Shown here piece after piece: positions 9,948 through 19,308 of a DNA stretch of 64,000 nt. Numbering within the stretch: the first letter of the stretch is position 1; every line of letters begins with the position of its first letter. The DNA lies in contig NZ_JZUE01000016.1 of the NCBI RefSeq assembly GCF_000969605.1, positions 1 through 64,000 of the forward strand, given 5' to 3'. The notes under the pieces are model-generated. The model did not search any database. It had not been told where the DNA came from and was given only the letters and a program-made list of their open reading frames with translations. This DNA is from Aquincola tertiaricarbonis (lineage in GTDB: Bacteria; Pseudomonadota; Gammaproteobacteria; Burkholderiales; Burkholderiaceae_C). Both the position numbers and the translations under genes were made by a program.

Positions 9948-10004
9948 AATGTTGATCATCAATATCAATATTTCTATGGCCAGTTAACATCAACGATCAA
10001 CATT
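9948..10004. promoter_or_regulatory. divergent promoter region with perfect 10-bp inverted repeat
   Basis: Between the Bug receptor gene and the HTH-citrate-synthase gene, AATGTTGATC (9948-9957) is repeated in inverted orientation as GATCAACATT (9995-10004). Several further ATCAA/TTGAT half-sites lie between them, in an AT-rich patch that contrasts with the surrounding DNA. This looks like an operator that bends or loops DNA for a dimeric regulator, controlling both directions. Confidence 0.6.
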
Positions 10005-10033
10005 ACCGTCGGCGCGTGCGGCGCTGCAAATGC

Positions 10034-11233
10034 ATGCCCCAATGGATCACGCTGGAAGCGGCGCGCAGCATCCTCGGCGTCCAGCCCCAGACGATTTATG
10101 CCTACGTCAGCCGCGGCCGCATCGGCGCCAGCCCCGACCCGCAGGACCCACGGCGCAGTCTCTATCGGGCCGAGGACGTGGCCAGCCTGGCGCAGCGCAA
10201 GGCCGACGGCCGCTCACGGGAATCGCTGGCGGCCACCACCATGTTCGGCTCCGAGCCCAGCGTTCCCACCGCGATCTCCACCTTTGCCGGCGGCAGGCTG
10301 TACTACCGCGGCATGGAGGCCGTGGCGCTGGCCGGCAACAGCACGCTGGAAGAGGCCGCGCGCTTGCTTTGGGGCTGTGAGGCCGCAGTTGTGTTGGCTT
10401 CCCCGGACGGTGATGCACCGGCAGTCCCTCCGGGCCGCGTGCGGGCGTTCAGCGAGCTGGCGCTGCTCACGGCCACCAGCCCCTCTACCCGCGGCCGGCT
10501 GCCCCGTGTGCTGCTGGACGAAGCGATGGCGCTGGTGGGGCGGCTGGGCGCGGCCTTTGGCGCCTCGACCGCCAGGACTCACCACGCGTTGCCGCTGCAC
10601 GAGCGGTTGGCGCGCGGCTGGAAGCAGCCGGCGGCGGTGGCGGACCTGATCCGCCAGACGCTGGTGCTGCTGGCCGACCACGAGATCACCAGCTCGGCCT
10701 TCTCCGCCCGCATCACCGCCTCCACCGGCGCCTCGCTGTCGGCCTGCCTGCTGGCGGGTCTCACCACCTTCTCGGGTCCGTTGCACGGCGATGCTTCCCT
10801 GCGGGTGCGCGCGCTGTTCGACGAGGTGGAACGCGGCGGCGCCGATGCCGTGGTGGACCGCTACCTGTCGGCCGCCATCCCCCTACCCGGCTTCGGCCAC
10901 CGGCTCTACCCGGATGGCGACCCGCGCGCGGCGGCGCTGCTGGCGGGTTTGACGCCGCCGCCGGCCATCAGCCGGCTGATCGAGCGGGTGGCCGCGCTCA
11001 CCGGCCAGCAGCCCACCATCGACCTGGCGCTGGCCACGCTGGTGGCCCAACACCGGCTGCCGGCGGATGCCGCCTTCGGCCTGTTCGCCACCGCCCGGAG
11101 CGTCGGCCTGCTGGCCCATGCGATGGAACAGCTCGCTGTGGATTCGGTCATCCGCCCGCGCGGCCGCTACGTCGGCCCGTCCATCGAGGTCCCCGCCGGA
11201 CCGTCGCGGCTTGGCCGTCGCCGCGCAACCTAA
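10034..11233 (+). CDS. citrate synthase family protein with N-terminal helix-turn-helix
   Basis: 399 residues from ATG 10034; a GTG 18 bases upstream is possible. Residues 1-60 form a MerR/excisionase-like helix-turn-helix (WITLEAARSILGVQPQTIYA, then YVSRGRIG), and the rest is a citrate synthase fold. The catalytic set of citrate synthase is present: His251 (PLHGDAS), His289 (GFGHRLYPDGDP) and Asp345 (LPADAAFG). Such fusions are annotated in Burkholderiales as citrate synthase; the DNA-binding domain suggests a regulator that senses acyl-CoA/oxaloacetate-like ligands, or an enzyme that also regulates. It is divergent from the Bug receptor/dehydrogenase pair and is the obvious candidate to bind the inverted repeat between them. 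Confidence 0.85.
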   Translation: MPQWITLEAARSILGVQPQTIYAYVSRGRIGASPDPQDPRRSLYRAEDVASLAQRKADGRSRESLAATTMFGSEPSVPTAISTFAGGRLYYRGMEAVALAGNSTLEEAARLLWGCEAAVVLASPDGDAPAVPPGRVRAFSELALLTATSPSTRGRLPRVLLDEAMALVGRLGAAFGASTARTHHALPLHERLARGWKQPAAVADLIRQTLVLLADHEITSSAFSARITASTGASLSACLLAGLTTFSGPLHGDASLRVRALFDEVERGGADAVVDRYLSAAIPLPGFGHRLYPDGDPRAAALLAGLTPPPAISRLIERVAALTGQQPTIDLALATLVAQHRLPADAAFGLFATARSVGLLAHAMEQLAVDSVIRPRGRYVGPSIEVPAGPSRLGRRRAT

Positions 11234-11539
11234 CGACGAACCCGCCGCGTCGTCGGCTTGCGCTCGTGCGAGCTTCTGGACTGCGGCCTGAAGCGCCAGC
11301 CACTGGACGCTGGTTCTCCGCACTCATCCGCGCCAGTCTGCGCAACAACGTGGCCCTTGCTCGTCGGACGGTGGCGATCGATGTCCCGTGCTGGCAGCAA
11401 CGTACGACGGCAGGCCAACGCGGGAAGTGCAGCAACCAGCCCAGGAAAACCCTGCTTTTCCGGGGACCGCGGGACCGCTTGTGACTTCATTCGCACTTCA
11501 AACGTCCGATGAAGTGCTGATTCCCATTGAAAGTGCCCT
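11234..11539. other. intergenic region, nothing recognised
   Basis: No gene remnant seen. A short dyad (CGACGA ... TCGTCG) lies just after the citrate-synthase-like stop but lacks a T run, so I do not call it a terminator. Confidence 0.4.
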
Positions 11540-13294
11540 GTGAACCTCAGCAACCTTCGAATCAGCACGCGCCTGGCCCTCGGCTTTGCCGCCATGGCAG
11601 CGCTCATCGTCATGGTGGGCGTGTACTCGCTGATGCAAGCGAGCGCCATCAGCGAGCAGTTCAATCAACTCACCGACCGCCGCATCCCCCGCCTGAAGAT
11701 GCTCAACAGCATCAAGGAAAACAACGCCCAGGTGGGCCGCGCCATGCGCGACCTGTTTGTCGTGCTGGAGGACAGCGACCGCCACCAGTTGTACGACGAG
11801 ATGGCCGAGGTCGCCAAGAAGACCAACGCGATCATGAAGGAGTACGAGGACGGCCTGATGGACGACGAGGGGCGCCGCCTGTTCCAGTCCCTCATGGAGG
11901 CACGCACGGTGTACCAGGGCCCGCGACAAAAGGTGCTCGCCCAGGTCAAGGAAGGCCGCCTGGCCGACGCACGCGCCACTGTGACCAGTGAAATGGCGCC
12001 GGCGCAGAAGGCGTACATGGGCAAGGTGGACGACCTCATTGCGTACAGCGAGCGTCGCATGGACGGCGCCGGCCTCGAAGTCGACGCAGAGGTGGCTGAG
12101 ATGCGCGCCACCGTGATCAGCCTGATGCTCGGCGCGCTGGTCACTGGCGCGCTGCTGGCGCTGTCGATCATCCGCTCGACCACCCGGCCGATCCAGGAGG
12201 CGGTGCACGTCGCGCGCACCGTCGCCGCAGGCGATCTCACCAGCAAGTTCAACGCCGCCGGCACCAACGAGACCGGTCAGCTCTTGACGGCCTTGAAGGA
12301 CATGCAGACGCGCCTGGGCGGCATCGTGGCGCAGGTCCGCGCCGGCGCCGAAGGCGTGGCCACCGCTTCCGCTCAGATCGCCTCCGGCAACCTGGACCTT
12401 TCCGCGCGCACCGAAAGCCAGGCCTCCTCTCTCGAGCAGACGGCTGCCTCGATGGAAGAACTCGGCTCCACCGTGCGCGCCAACTCGGACAACGCCCAGG
12501 CGGCGAACCAACTGGCGCTGTCGGCCAGCGAAGTGGCCAGCCGCGGCGGCGCAGCCGTGCAAGATGTGGTCGCGACGATGAAGGGCATTGCCGAAAGCTC
12601 CAGCCGCATCGCGGACATCATCGGCACGATCGATGCGATTGCGTTCCAGACGAACATCCTCGCCCTGAATGCGGCCGTGGAAGCCGCCCGGGCCGGCGAG
12701 CAGGGCCGCGGCTTTGCAGTCGTGGCGAGCGAGGTGCGCACCCTTGCCCAGCGCTCCTCCGAGGCGGCCAAGCAAATCAAGACGCTGATCACTCAGAGCA
12801 CCGAGCGGGTGCAGCAAGGCACGCAGCAGGTCGACCGCGCGGGCGCCACCATCCAGGAGGTGGTCACTTCCATCCGCCGGGTCACCGACATCGTGGGCGA
12901 AATCAGCTCGGCATCGCGCGAGCAGGCCAGCGGCGTCGGTCAGGTGGGCGAGGCGGTGACCGCCATGGACCAGGTCACGCAGCAGAACGCGGCACTGGTC
13001 GAGGAGTCGGCCGCCGCCGCAGAAAGCCTGAAGACACAAGCCCAGGGCTTGGTGGCGGCCGTTTCAATTTTCAAGTTGATGGGTGCTGCAGCCGGTCAAG
13101 CCATCCCGGTCCACAGGGTGGATGTCTCACGCAGCAAAGCGATGCAGGCCGTGCCCCTGCCGGTGAGCCGCGCTGCGCACACGGGGGCAAAGGCCCAAGC
13201 CCCTGAGCGGCCGTTGACGGTGGCCGTGACGAAGCCCGCGGCGGCGCCGGTAAAAGCGGCGGTCGTGGCCACCGATGACTGGGCGACCTTCTGA
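11540..13294 (+). CDS. methyl-accepting chemotaxis protein
   Basis: 584 residues, start codon GTG. TM1 about 11-31, a periplasmic four-helix-bundle sensory domain 32-190, TM2 about 191-212, HAMP 212-264, then the methylation helices and signalling hairpin with the highly conserved [20 protein letters not shown] and [18 protein letters not shown]. It signals to CheA/CheW in a membrane receptor array. The C-terminus ends in a flexible linker rich in Ala/Pro/Lys followed by DDWATF; the last five residues match the xWxxF tether used by CheR/CheB in many proteobacteria. No ribosome site is evident before the GTG. A diguanylate cyclase gene follows on the same strand 230 bp later. Confidence 0.95.
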   Translation: MNLSNLRISTRLALGFAAMAALIVMVGVYSLMQASAISEQFNQLTDRRIPRLKMLNSIKENNAQVGRAMRDLFVVLEDSDRHQLYDEMAEVAKKTNAIMKEYEDGLMDDEGRRLFQSLMEARTVYQGPRQKVLAQVKEGRLADARATVTSEMAPAQKAYMGKVDDLIAYSERRMDGAGLEVDAEVAEMRATVISLMLGALVTGALLALSIIRSTTRPIQEAVHVARTVAAGDLTSKFNAAGTNETGQLLTALKDMQTRLGGIVAQVRAGAEGVATASAQIASGNLDLSARTESQASSLEQTAASMEELGSTVRANSDNAQAANQLALSASEVASRGGAAVQDVVATMKGIAESSSRIADIIGTIDAIAFQTNILALNAAVEAARAGEQGRGFAVVASEVRTLAQRSSEAAKQIKTLITQSTERVQQGTQQVDRAGATIQEVVTSIRRVTDIVGEISSASREQASGVGQVGEAVTAMDQVTQQNAALVEESAAAAESLKTQAQGLVAAVSIFKLMGAAAGQAIPVHRVDVSRSKAMQAVPLPVSRAAHTGAKAQAPERPLTVAVTKPAAAPVKAAVVATDDWATF

Positions 13295-13524
13295 CCACTT
13301 GCCGGATGTGCACCACCGCACCGGTCAACGCGATCAAAGCGCACCGCGCCGCCGCAGAGGCGTTGCGCTCGCCTGCCCAAGCGCTGGCTGATGTTCAGTT
13401 TTTGACTTGGCGCACCCGTCTGTGCCTTCAGCCCCGTGTCGCCGCGTTGACGGTCGACCGGGCCGCGGTCGCATCGGTCAGTGACCGGCATCACGGCAAG
13501 ATGCACCACTGAGGTGCCAGCCAC

Positions 13525-15480
13525 ATGTTCAGCTTCTCTGCGACCGACCTTGTTGAAGGCGTGGGCGCCAGGCGCCGGCGTCTGAAGCGCGGGCTCATTG
13601 TGGCCAACGTCGTGGTAGCGCTGTTGCTGGGCGCGCTGGTGGTCACCGTGCTGACCTCCGCCAGGCGCGGCTATGAACATCGTGCGCTGACGGCGGCCGA
13701 AGGTCGTGCGGCGGTCGCGCAGCTGAACCTCGCCAGCGAGCTGGGGGTCGTGGATGCCGTCATGCAGGCCACCGTGCAGGACGTGGTGCACATGGCGACC
13801 CATGACGAACACGACGTCCCAACGGTCGACGCACTGCTGCGGTCGCGTGGTGCGCTGCTGAAGGACATCGAGTCGATGCGTCTGGCGGATGACCAGGGCC
13901 GCGTGCGCGGCGGTTTTCCCGCCCAGCCGGACATATCCGTTGTCGACCGCGATTACTTCGCACTCGCTCAGCAGCACCTGGCCGACAAGGCGTTGGTCGC
14001 GGGTCCCTTCAAGTCGCGCACCACCGGCAACTGGGTCTTGGCCCTGGTCCACCCGTTGCGCATCCATGGGCGTTTCGCCGGGGCGTTGTACGGGACGATC
14101 AACGTCGATCATTTCGCCGATGTCTTCGACCGCTATGACCTGCAGGCCGGTGATGCCGTTGCCCTGCGCACGGCCGATCTGCGCTTGATTGCACGACGTG
14201 CACCCGGTGGCGGCCCGCAGGGTGCCCCGGGCAGCGCCTCGGTGTCCCCCGAGCTGATGGCCGCGGTGAGCAGTCACCCCGTCAGCGGAAACTTCGCTTC
14301 TGTCGTGGCCATCGACGGCGCCACCCGGATCACAGCGTACCGAGCTGTAGAAGGCTGGCCCTTGCTGGTCTTTGCCGGCGTCAACCAAGCGAACTTCCTC
14401 GCGCCGTGGAACGAACAGGCTTGGCATGTGACCTCACTGGCCGGCCTGGCTTGGGTACTGATCGCCATCGCCAGCGGCGGTATCTACAAGTTTGGCGCAC
14501 GCGAGGCCCAGGCGATGCAGACCATCGCCGCGAACGCGGAGGCCCAGCGCCAGGCACAAGCAAAGATCTCGCAGCTGTTGCAGGAGCAGTCCGCCATGCT
14601 CAACAACGACGTCGTGGGCATGATGAAGCTCGACGCCCAGCAGCACATCGGCTGGCGCAACCGGGCATTGGAGCTGTTGCTGGGCTACCCTGCGGGCGAG
14701 CTGGCGGGGCAACCGCTGTCAGCGCTGTTCCTTGACCGGTCCCAGGCCACGGAAGTCATGACCTTGGCGAACGCGCTGCTCGCCAGCGGCGAGAACTGCC
14801 GGGTGCAGGTGCAGCTGCGCCGCAAGGCCAGTGACGGGGTTTGGGCGGACCTGAACGGTGTTCGGGTATCTGAGCACGAAAGCTTCTGGATCGCCGTCGA
14901 CGCCACAGCCGCACACGCGGCACACGACCGGCTGCGGCATGCAGCCAGCCACGACGCGCTCACCCTGCTGCCAAACCGCGTGCTCTTGCTCGAACGTTTG
15001 AGTGACCACTTGGCCAACGCTCGTCGTGCCGGCGATCAGGTGGGGGTGTGCTACCTGGATCTCGACGGCTTCAAGGCTGTTAACGACCAGCATGGTCACG
15101 GCGCCGGCGATGCGCTGTTGGTCGAAGTTGCCCGCCGCATGGTGACGCAACTGCGGACAGACGACACCGTCGCTCGCATGGGCGGGGACGAATTTGTGGT
15201 GCTGCTGGCACCGTCTCCGTGGTTCAACTGGCCCACAGTGCTGGCACGAATGACGGCAGTGATCAACGCGCCGGTCACCCTGGCCAACGGACACGTCGTC
15301 ACCGTCGGCGTGAGCATGGGGTTGGCTGCGTCCGACGGTAGCAGCGACACCCCAGCTGCATTGCTGACGCGGGCGGATCAGGCGATGCTGGAAGCCAAGC
15401 GCCAGGGCAAGGGGCGGCTGCAAATCGATGGTGGACTTCGCAGTCTGCTGGCCCAGGCTGGACGTAACGAGTCATCCTGA
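13525..15480 (+). CDS. membrane diguanylate cyclase with extracytoplasmic sensor and PAS domain
   Basis: 651 residues. TM1 about 25-45, a periplasmic Cache-type sensor about 55-300, TM2 about 303-325, a PAS domain about 345-460, and a GGDEF domain about 470-640. The active site MGGDEF (Gly553 to Phe557) is intact, and the inhibitory site RTDD lies exactly five residues before it, so both c-di-GMP synthesis from GTP and product feedback are expected. LYLDLDGFKAVND-type metal-binding residues are present (CYLDLDGFKAVNDQHGH). Probably converts a periplasmic signal to c-di-GMP, controlling adhesion or motility; the adjacent chemoreceptor fits that. Confidence 0.93.
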   Translation: MFSFSATDLVEGVGARRRRLKRGLIVANVVVALLLGALVVTVLTSARRGYEHRALTAAEGRAAVAQLNLASELGVVDAVMQATVQDVVHMATHDEHDVPTVDALLRSRGALLKDIESMRLADDQGRVRGGFPAQPDISVVDRDYFALAQQHLADKALVAGPFKSRTTGNWVLALVHPLRIHGRFAGALYGTINVDHFADVFDRYDLQAGDAVALRTADLRLIARRAPGGGPQGAPGSASVSPELMAAVSSHPVSGNFASVVAIDGATRITAYRAVEGWPLLVFAGVNQANFLAPWNEQAWHVTSLAGLAWVLIAIASGGIYKFGAREAQAMQTIAANAEAQRQAQAKISQLLQEQSAMLNNDVVGMMKLDAQQHIGWRNRALELLLGYPAGELAGQPLSALFLDRSQATEVMTLANALLASGENCRVQVQLRRKASDGVWADLNGVRVSEHESFWIAVDATAAHAAHDRLRHAASHDALTLLPNRVLLLERLSDHLANARRAGDQVGVCYLDLDGFKAVNDQHGHGAGDALLVEVARRMVTQLRTDDTVARMGGDEFVVLLAPSPWFNWPTVLARMTAVINAPVTLANGHVVTVGVSMGLAASDGSSDTPAALLTRADQAMLEAKRQGKGRLQIDGGLRSLLAQAGRNESS

Positions 15481-15697
15481 AAGTCAGCGCCTCGTCACTG
15501 GCATCGACTGCGATAGCCGTCACGGTGCGCCGCTGCGCGACTTGCTGGCAGCGCACATGCTCGAAGAGGAGTTCGGTGCGGCCTGCAACCCCGCTGGTTG
15601 GCTGCAGGAGGCCTGCGCAGATACCGACCGGAGCCAGCCGGCCATTCAGCGGGACGGCGAGCGCGTGAGCCGGAGCATCATCACTGTGTCGGCGTGA
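15477..15697 (+). pseudogene. damaged paralogue of the small GWLQ protein gene at 16572-16844
   Basis: Immediately overlapping the diguanylate cyclase stop, the sequence TGAAAGTCAGC matches the start region of the small gene on the opposite strand at 16844 (ATGAAGGTCAGC), but the ATG is replaced and one base is missing soon after. The following frame reads GIDCDSRHGAPLRDLLAAHM, LEEEFGAACNPAGWLQEACA and AIQRD, closely paralleling GIECNAEATDGSALRGL, LEEVLGASPSEVGWLQAACA and AIQQE in the intact copy, then stops about 20 residues early. A degenerate duplicate of unknown function. Confidence 0.5.
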
Positions 15698-15880
15698 TGA
15701 TTGAATGCCGCGCGAGCGTTGATGCCGCCGGCACGGGCAACGCCGCCAATACCACTGCGGGGCCAAGCCGGCTGAGTGTCAGGACGCGCGGTGTGGTCCC
15801 AAATTGTTCCGCCCACCCGGGCAGCGCCTTGTGTCGCGACAGAGCCGGGAACTTTCTTGCGGTCGCCGAGGCGCCCAGCA

Positions 15881-16258
15881 TCAAATGCCGCTCAAGAAGC
15901 CTTCCAAGGAGGGCCAGCACACCACCAGCGCCGCGATGACTGCAAGCGGGCAAGCAACAGCGAGCAGGACGATGAGGTTCGCGGACGCCCGGGCCTCTTC
16001 AGATTCAAAGGCGGGCGCCTGTTGAGCCGGGCTGGGAGCAGAAGGCGGGGACAATAGCCTCCCGACGGCAGCAACACGCGGATCGTACTTCCGCACGTCG
16101 TCCGGGGTCGCGATCTGGATGTTCGAGCGATGCAAGGCGTCCTCTCGCTCCAGCCGAGACATTTCCAGAGCGCCCTTGCGGATGTCGATGTCGGCCTTTT
16201 TTGACTCCTGCCGGATCCTGAGCAGGTCGATGATCGCCCTGAGTGCCTCTGCGAGCAT
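15881..16258 (-). CDS. small membrane-anchored protein, unknown function
   Basis: 125 residues from the ATG at 16258; the frame stays open upstream to 16480 but that extension looks non-coding. It has a charged helical N-terminal half (ALRAIIDLLRIRQESKKADI), a proline/alanine-rich linker, and one hydrophobic segment near the C-terminus (ANLIVLLAVACPLAVIAALV, then VCW), so it is probably a single-pass tail-anchored protein. It lies downstream of the 90-residue GWLQ gene on the same strand (about 310 bp away). Family not recognised. Confidence 0.45.
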   Translation of the reverse strand: MLAEALRAIIDLLRIRQESKKADIDIRKGALEMSRLEREDALHRSNIQIATPDDVRKYDPRVAAVGRLLSPPSAPSPAQQAPAFESEEARASANLIVLLAVACPLAVIAALVVCWPSLEGFLSGI

Positions 16259-16571
16259 TGGTGTCCCTGCGGCTGCTGCGGCTGCACCTGCCACCGGCCA
16301 GCGGGCCAACCAAATCGAGCACGATAGAAGACCTCGTACGGCGAACGCTTCCTCAATATTGGGGAGGGCCCGGTCGGCACCAGGCGGGAAGGCGGCCGCC
16401 GATCCCAGCAGGCCCAAGTGCCGAAGGCATGCGGCCGCTGTGAGGGATTCAAGACGACCTGCGCGCACGCAGAAACGCACGTCTCGGGGCTGGCTCGACC
16501 GGCATCAGGGTCCGAATGCTGCGGAAGGCAAGGCTGAACCGCAGCGCTGAGGGCGGCGGTGTTGCATCTGC

Positions 16572-16844
16572 TTAGGGGCCGCGCCGGTCTACTGCCTTGA
16601 GTGTTCTCCGCAGCGCGCGTTCGTTCACCACCACGGTCACGCCGTGCCGCCGCCTGGCTTCTTGCTGGATCGCCAGCCGGATGGCTTCGCTGTGAGCGCA
16701 CGCCGCCTGCAGCCAGCCGACTTCCGAAGGCGAAGCACCGAGCACCTCCTCGAGCACGCTGCTTGGGACGAGGCCGCGAAGCGCAGAGCCGTCGGTGGCC
16801 TCCGCGTTGCACTCGATCCCCATGAACAGCTTGCTGACCTTCAT
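16572..16844 (-). CDS. 90-residue protein with GWLQ motif, unknown function
   Basis: MKVSKLFMGIECNAEATDGS begins a compact, well-formed small protein. Clear blocks are ALRGLVPSSVLEEVLGASPS, EVGWLQAACAHSEAIRLAIQ and a C-terminal VTVVVNERALRRTLKAVDR. A second, damaged copy lies 1.1 kb away on the other strand at 15477-15697; conservation of these blocks between the copies shows the frame is under selection. No signal peptide or membrane segment. I do not recognise the family; the mixed helix/strand pattern could be a small adaptor-type domain. Confidence 0.55.
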   Translation of the reverse strand: MKVSKLFMGIECNAEATDGSALRGLVPSSVLEEVLGASPSEVGWLQAACAHSEAIRLAIQQEARRRHGVTVVVNERALRRTLKAVDRRGP

Positions 16845-17632
16845 GCCCGATCGAACTGCAGGCCTACCGCTGACTCAGGCGGCGCGTTTGACGGGCGGCT
16901 TCCAGGCGAGCACAGCCGGACCTATCGCGGGCATGTGGAACTGAGCGTCAATAGAGAAGGAAATCATGGTGGTTGTGCTTTGGGAGCAAAGGGTGGATTC
17001 TGCCGTCTGCAGGTCCAGCCGCAAAGGTTCTGTCCGGGAGCGGGCCCAGGCCCTCAGCGCAGCCCGCGTTCAGCCGGCGACAGGGCGCAGTCGGCGATGC
17101 TTTGCGGATCCAGACCAGGGCAACCCGGCGCTCGCGCTGCCTGCCGTGCGCAAGCTCCGCTTGCAGTGCTCCAGCCGCTTGCGCATCTCGCGCGAGCGGC
17201 GCGAAGCATCGCCGCGGTCGGCCGTCTTCCGCACCTGAGGCCATAGTTGCCCCGAGCCCGCCGGCAGCGCGCTCGGCACCGGCCGGGGCAGCGCCTTTAG
17301 TCCCTGTGGCGGCCCACTGACATGGCCCTGGGGATGTGGGATGGCGAGCTCACACGTCTTGCGAACCCGCGAGGGCCGCTCCGTGCATCGTCTGCCAGTT
17401 CAGCCGTCTGAATGGCAGTGGCTCTGCAACCGCATTTGGACACGTGCGTCAGGCGGTGGCGGGCCAGCGGCTGCAGCGGCTCGCCGCTGCAGCCGCACAC
17501 CTGGGGCCTGATGTCATGGACCGCACCGCAGCCGACTGCGCTACCGGTTCATCCTAACCGCTGCAGGTTCACACGCATGCCGTGTCCACTCCCTGCCCCT
17601 GCAGGTGGAACGCGCATTGCCCTCGAACCTGC
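16845..17632. other. non-coding stretch, nothing recognised
   Basis: About 790 bp between two divergent genes. Overlapping frames exist on both strands but none resembles a known protein. Confidence 0.4.
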
Positions 17633-18496
17633 ATGCGCATCCATCACCTCAACTGCATCTCGTCCTGCCCGCTGGGCGGTTTGCTGATGGACGGGCGCAC
17701 GCCGTCCATCCTCCGCCGCGGACGCCTGTGTTGCCACTGCTTGTTGCTGGAGACGGCGCAGGGTTTGGTGTTGGTGGACACGGGCTTTGGTCTCGGAGAT
17801 GTACGCGACCCTGCCGGTCGGTTGAGCCGCTTCTTCCTCACCTTGCTGGCACCTGATTTTCGTGAGGAGCTGACGGCCGTGCGCCAGATTGAGCGGCTCG
17901 GCTTTCAGGCCGACGACGTGAGCGACATCGTGTTGACTCACCTCGACTTCGACCATGCTGGCGGCTTGGACGATTTTCCCCGCGCCCGCGTTCACATGCT
18001 GCACGAGGAGAAACACCACGCGCTGCTGCAACGCACGTGGCTGGATCGCCAACGCTTTCGGCCGCAGCAGTGGAGCAGCCGCGGGCGTTGGCATACCTAC
18101 CGCAGCAGCGAAGGTGATCGCTGGTTCGGCTTCGGGTGCGTTCGGCCGCTTGAGGGAATTCGCGCCGACCTCGCCCTGGTGCCGCTGGTCGGGCACACGT
18201 GGGGGCACGCGGGGGTGGCCATCTTCACCTCAGGCCGCTGGATCCTGCAGGCCGGCGACGCCTACTTTCATCACCGGGAGATGGACCACGAACAGCCTTG
18301 GTGCACGCCCGGCCTGCGAGCCTACCAAACGCTGATGGAGAAAGATCGTCGCCAGCGATTGCACAACCAAGATCGCTTACGCACATTGTGCGCTGCACAT
18401 GGGCAGGAGGTTGACGTCTGCTGCTCGCACGACCCCGTCGAGTTTGAACGTATCACCGGCCGCAGCGTGTTCGAGCCCGCCATGAGCGTAGCCTGA
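17633..18496 (+). CDS. MBL-fold metallo-hydrolase
   Basis: 287 residues from ATG 17633 (MRIHHLNCISSCPLGG); the frame extends upstream to 17582 but this start matches the family. The metallo-beta-lactamase metal-binding motif HLDFDH is at 103-108, with HTWGHAG around 188-194, a later Asp in LQAGDAYFHH and a final His in CCSHDP. It should bind two metal ions and hydrolyse an ester, lactone or thioester; the N-terminal HHLNC...P.GG form is shared with lactonase-like members (AhlD/AttM type), but the substrate is not certain. Cytoplasmic, stand-alone gene. Confidence 0.88.
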   Translation: MRIHHLNCISSCPLGGLLMDGRTPSILRRGRLCCHCLLLETAQGLVLVDTGFGLGDVRDPAGRLSRFFLTLLAPDFREELTAVRQIERLGFQADDVSDIVLTHLDFDHAGGLDDFPRARVHMLHEEKHHALLQRTWLDRQRFRPQQWSSRGRWHTYRSSEGDRWFGFGCVRPLEGIRADLALVPLVGHTWGHAGVAIFTSGRWILQAGDAYFHHREMDHEQPWCTPGLRAYQTLMEKDRRQRLHNQDRLRTLCAAHGQEVDVCCSHDPVEFERITGRSVFEPAMSVA

Positions 18497-19295
18497 CGCG
18501 GCCTGATAGCGCAGCAGTGGCGAAGATGAGCGCCGCACTCCTGCCGCCCAATCGGAATACCACCGACTCACGGCCATGGCCACCGGGCCCGATCGACAGT
18601 GCACTGCGGGTCAAGCGCTTCACGCCTTCGGCCGGCGGTCAGCTCAAAAGCGGTTCGCAGTGGACGCACCTAACTCGGAGGTACCTGGCGTTCCAGAGAG
18701 AAGATCCGTGGAGCGAGTGCTGGGTGGCGCGGCCGACGACCACCGCGGCTACAAAGTCCTTAGGCGACCCACCGGTCAAACACGGACGGTGAGCACACCG
18801 CGGCCATGCACACGTCCTCGGGCCGGACCCGGACGGCCCTGCGAATGGTGTCAGACCGCAAGTCGGCGCCCATGGTCAAACGGCGACATCCCCTCCCGTT
18901 CCACCAGGTTCACGGCGGCACTCCGACGTACAAGCGGCTGATCCTGCGCACCCACCCGCCTCTTGACTGGGCGACCGGCGGCCAGCCACAGCAGTCGTGC
19001 CGCAGCTTGGCTTCTCCGCACAAGTCACGACACGGATTGCACCGCCAAGTCGTGCACCATCGGCCGCACGGCCAGATCTCTTGCCAGCGTTGCTGGGCCA
19101 AGAGATGCGTCGCTCGCGGCAAACTCCCTTCACTGCATCCGTGAACCGGTACAACCTCGAGAGAGACCGCGCCGGCATCCTGTGCAGCGCCTGCAGTCGG
19201 TGCCGACGCAGCGCAGATGCATATGCCAACATCGTCGTTCGCGGGCATGACACCGTCATCTAGCCTTGCGTTACCGGAGCATCTTCTCCGGCCCC
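18497..19295. other. non-coding stretch, nothing recognised
   Basis: About 800 bp without a supportable gene on either strand. Presumably contains the promoter of the PEP-CTERM gene that follows. Confidence 0.4.
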
Positions 19296-19308
19296 GAGGA
19301 GGATGACG

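Noticed and set aside
11235-11262. Terminator after the citrate-synthase-like gene
   Set aside because: The dyad is only six pairs with a ten-base loop and no T run.
11498-13039. 513-residue minus-strand frame opposite the chemoreceptor
   Set aside because: Mirror frame of the chemoreceptor gene, with no domain of its own.
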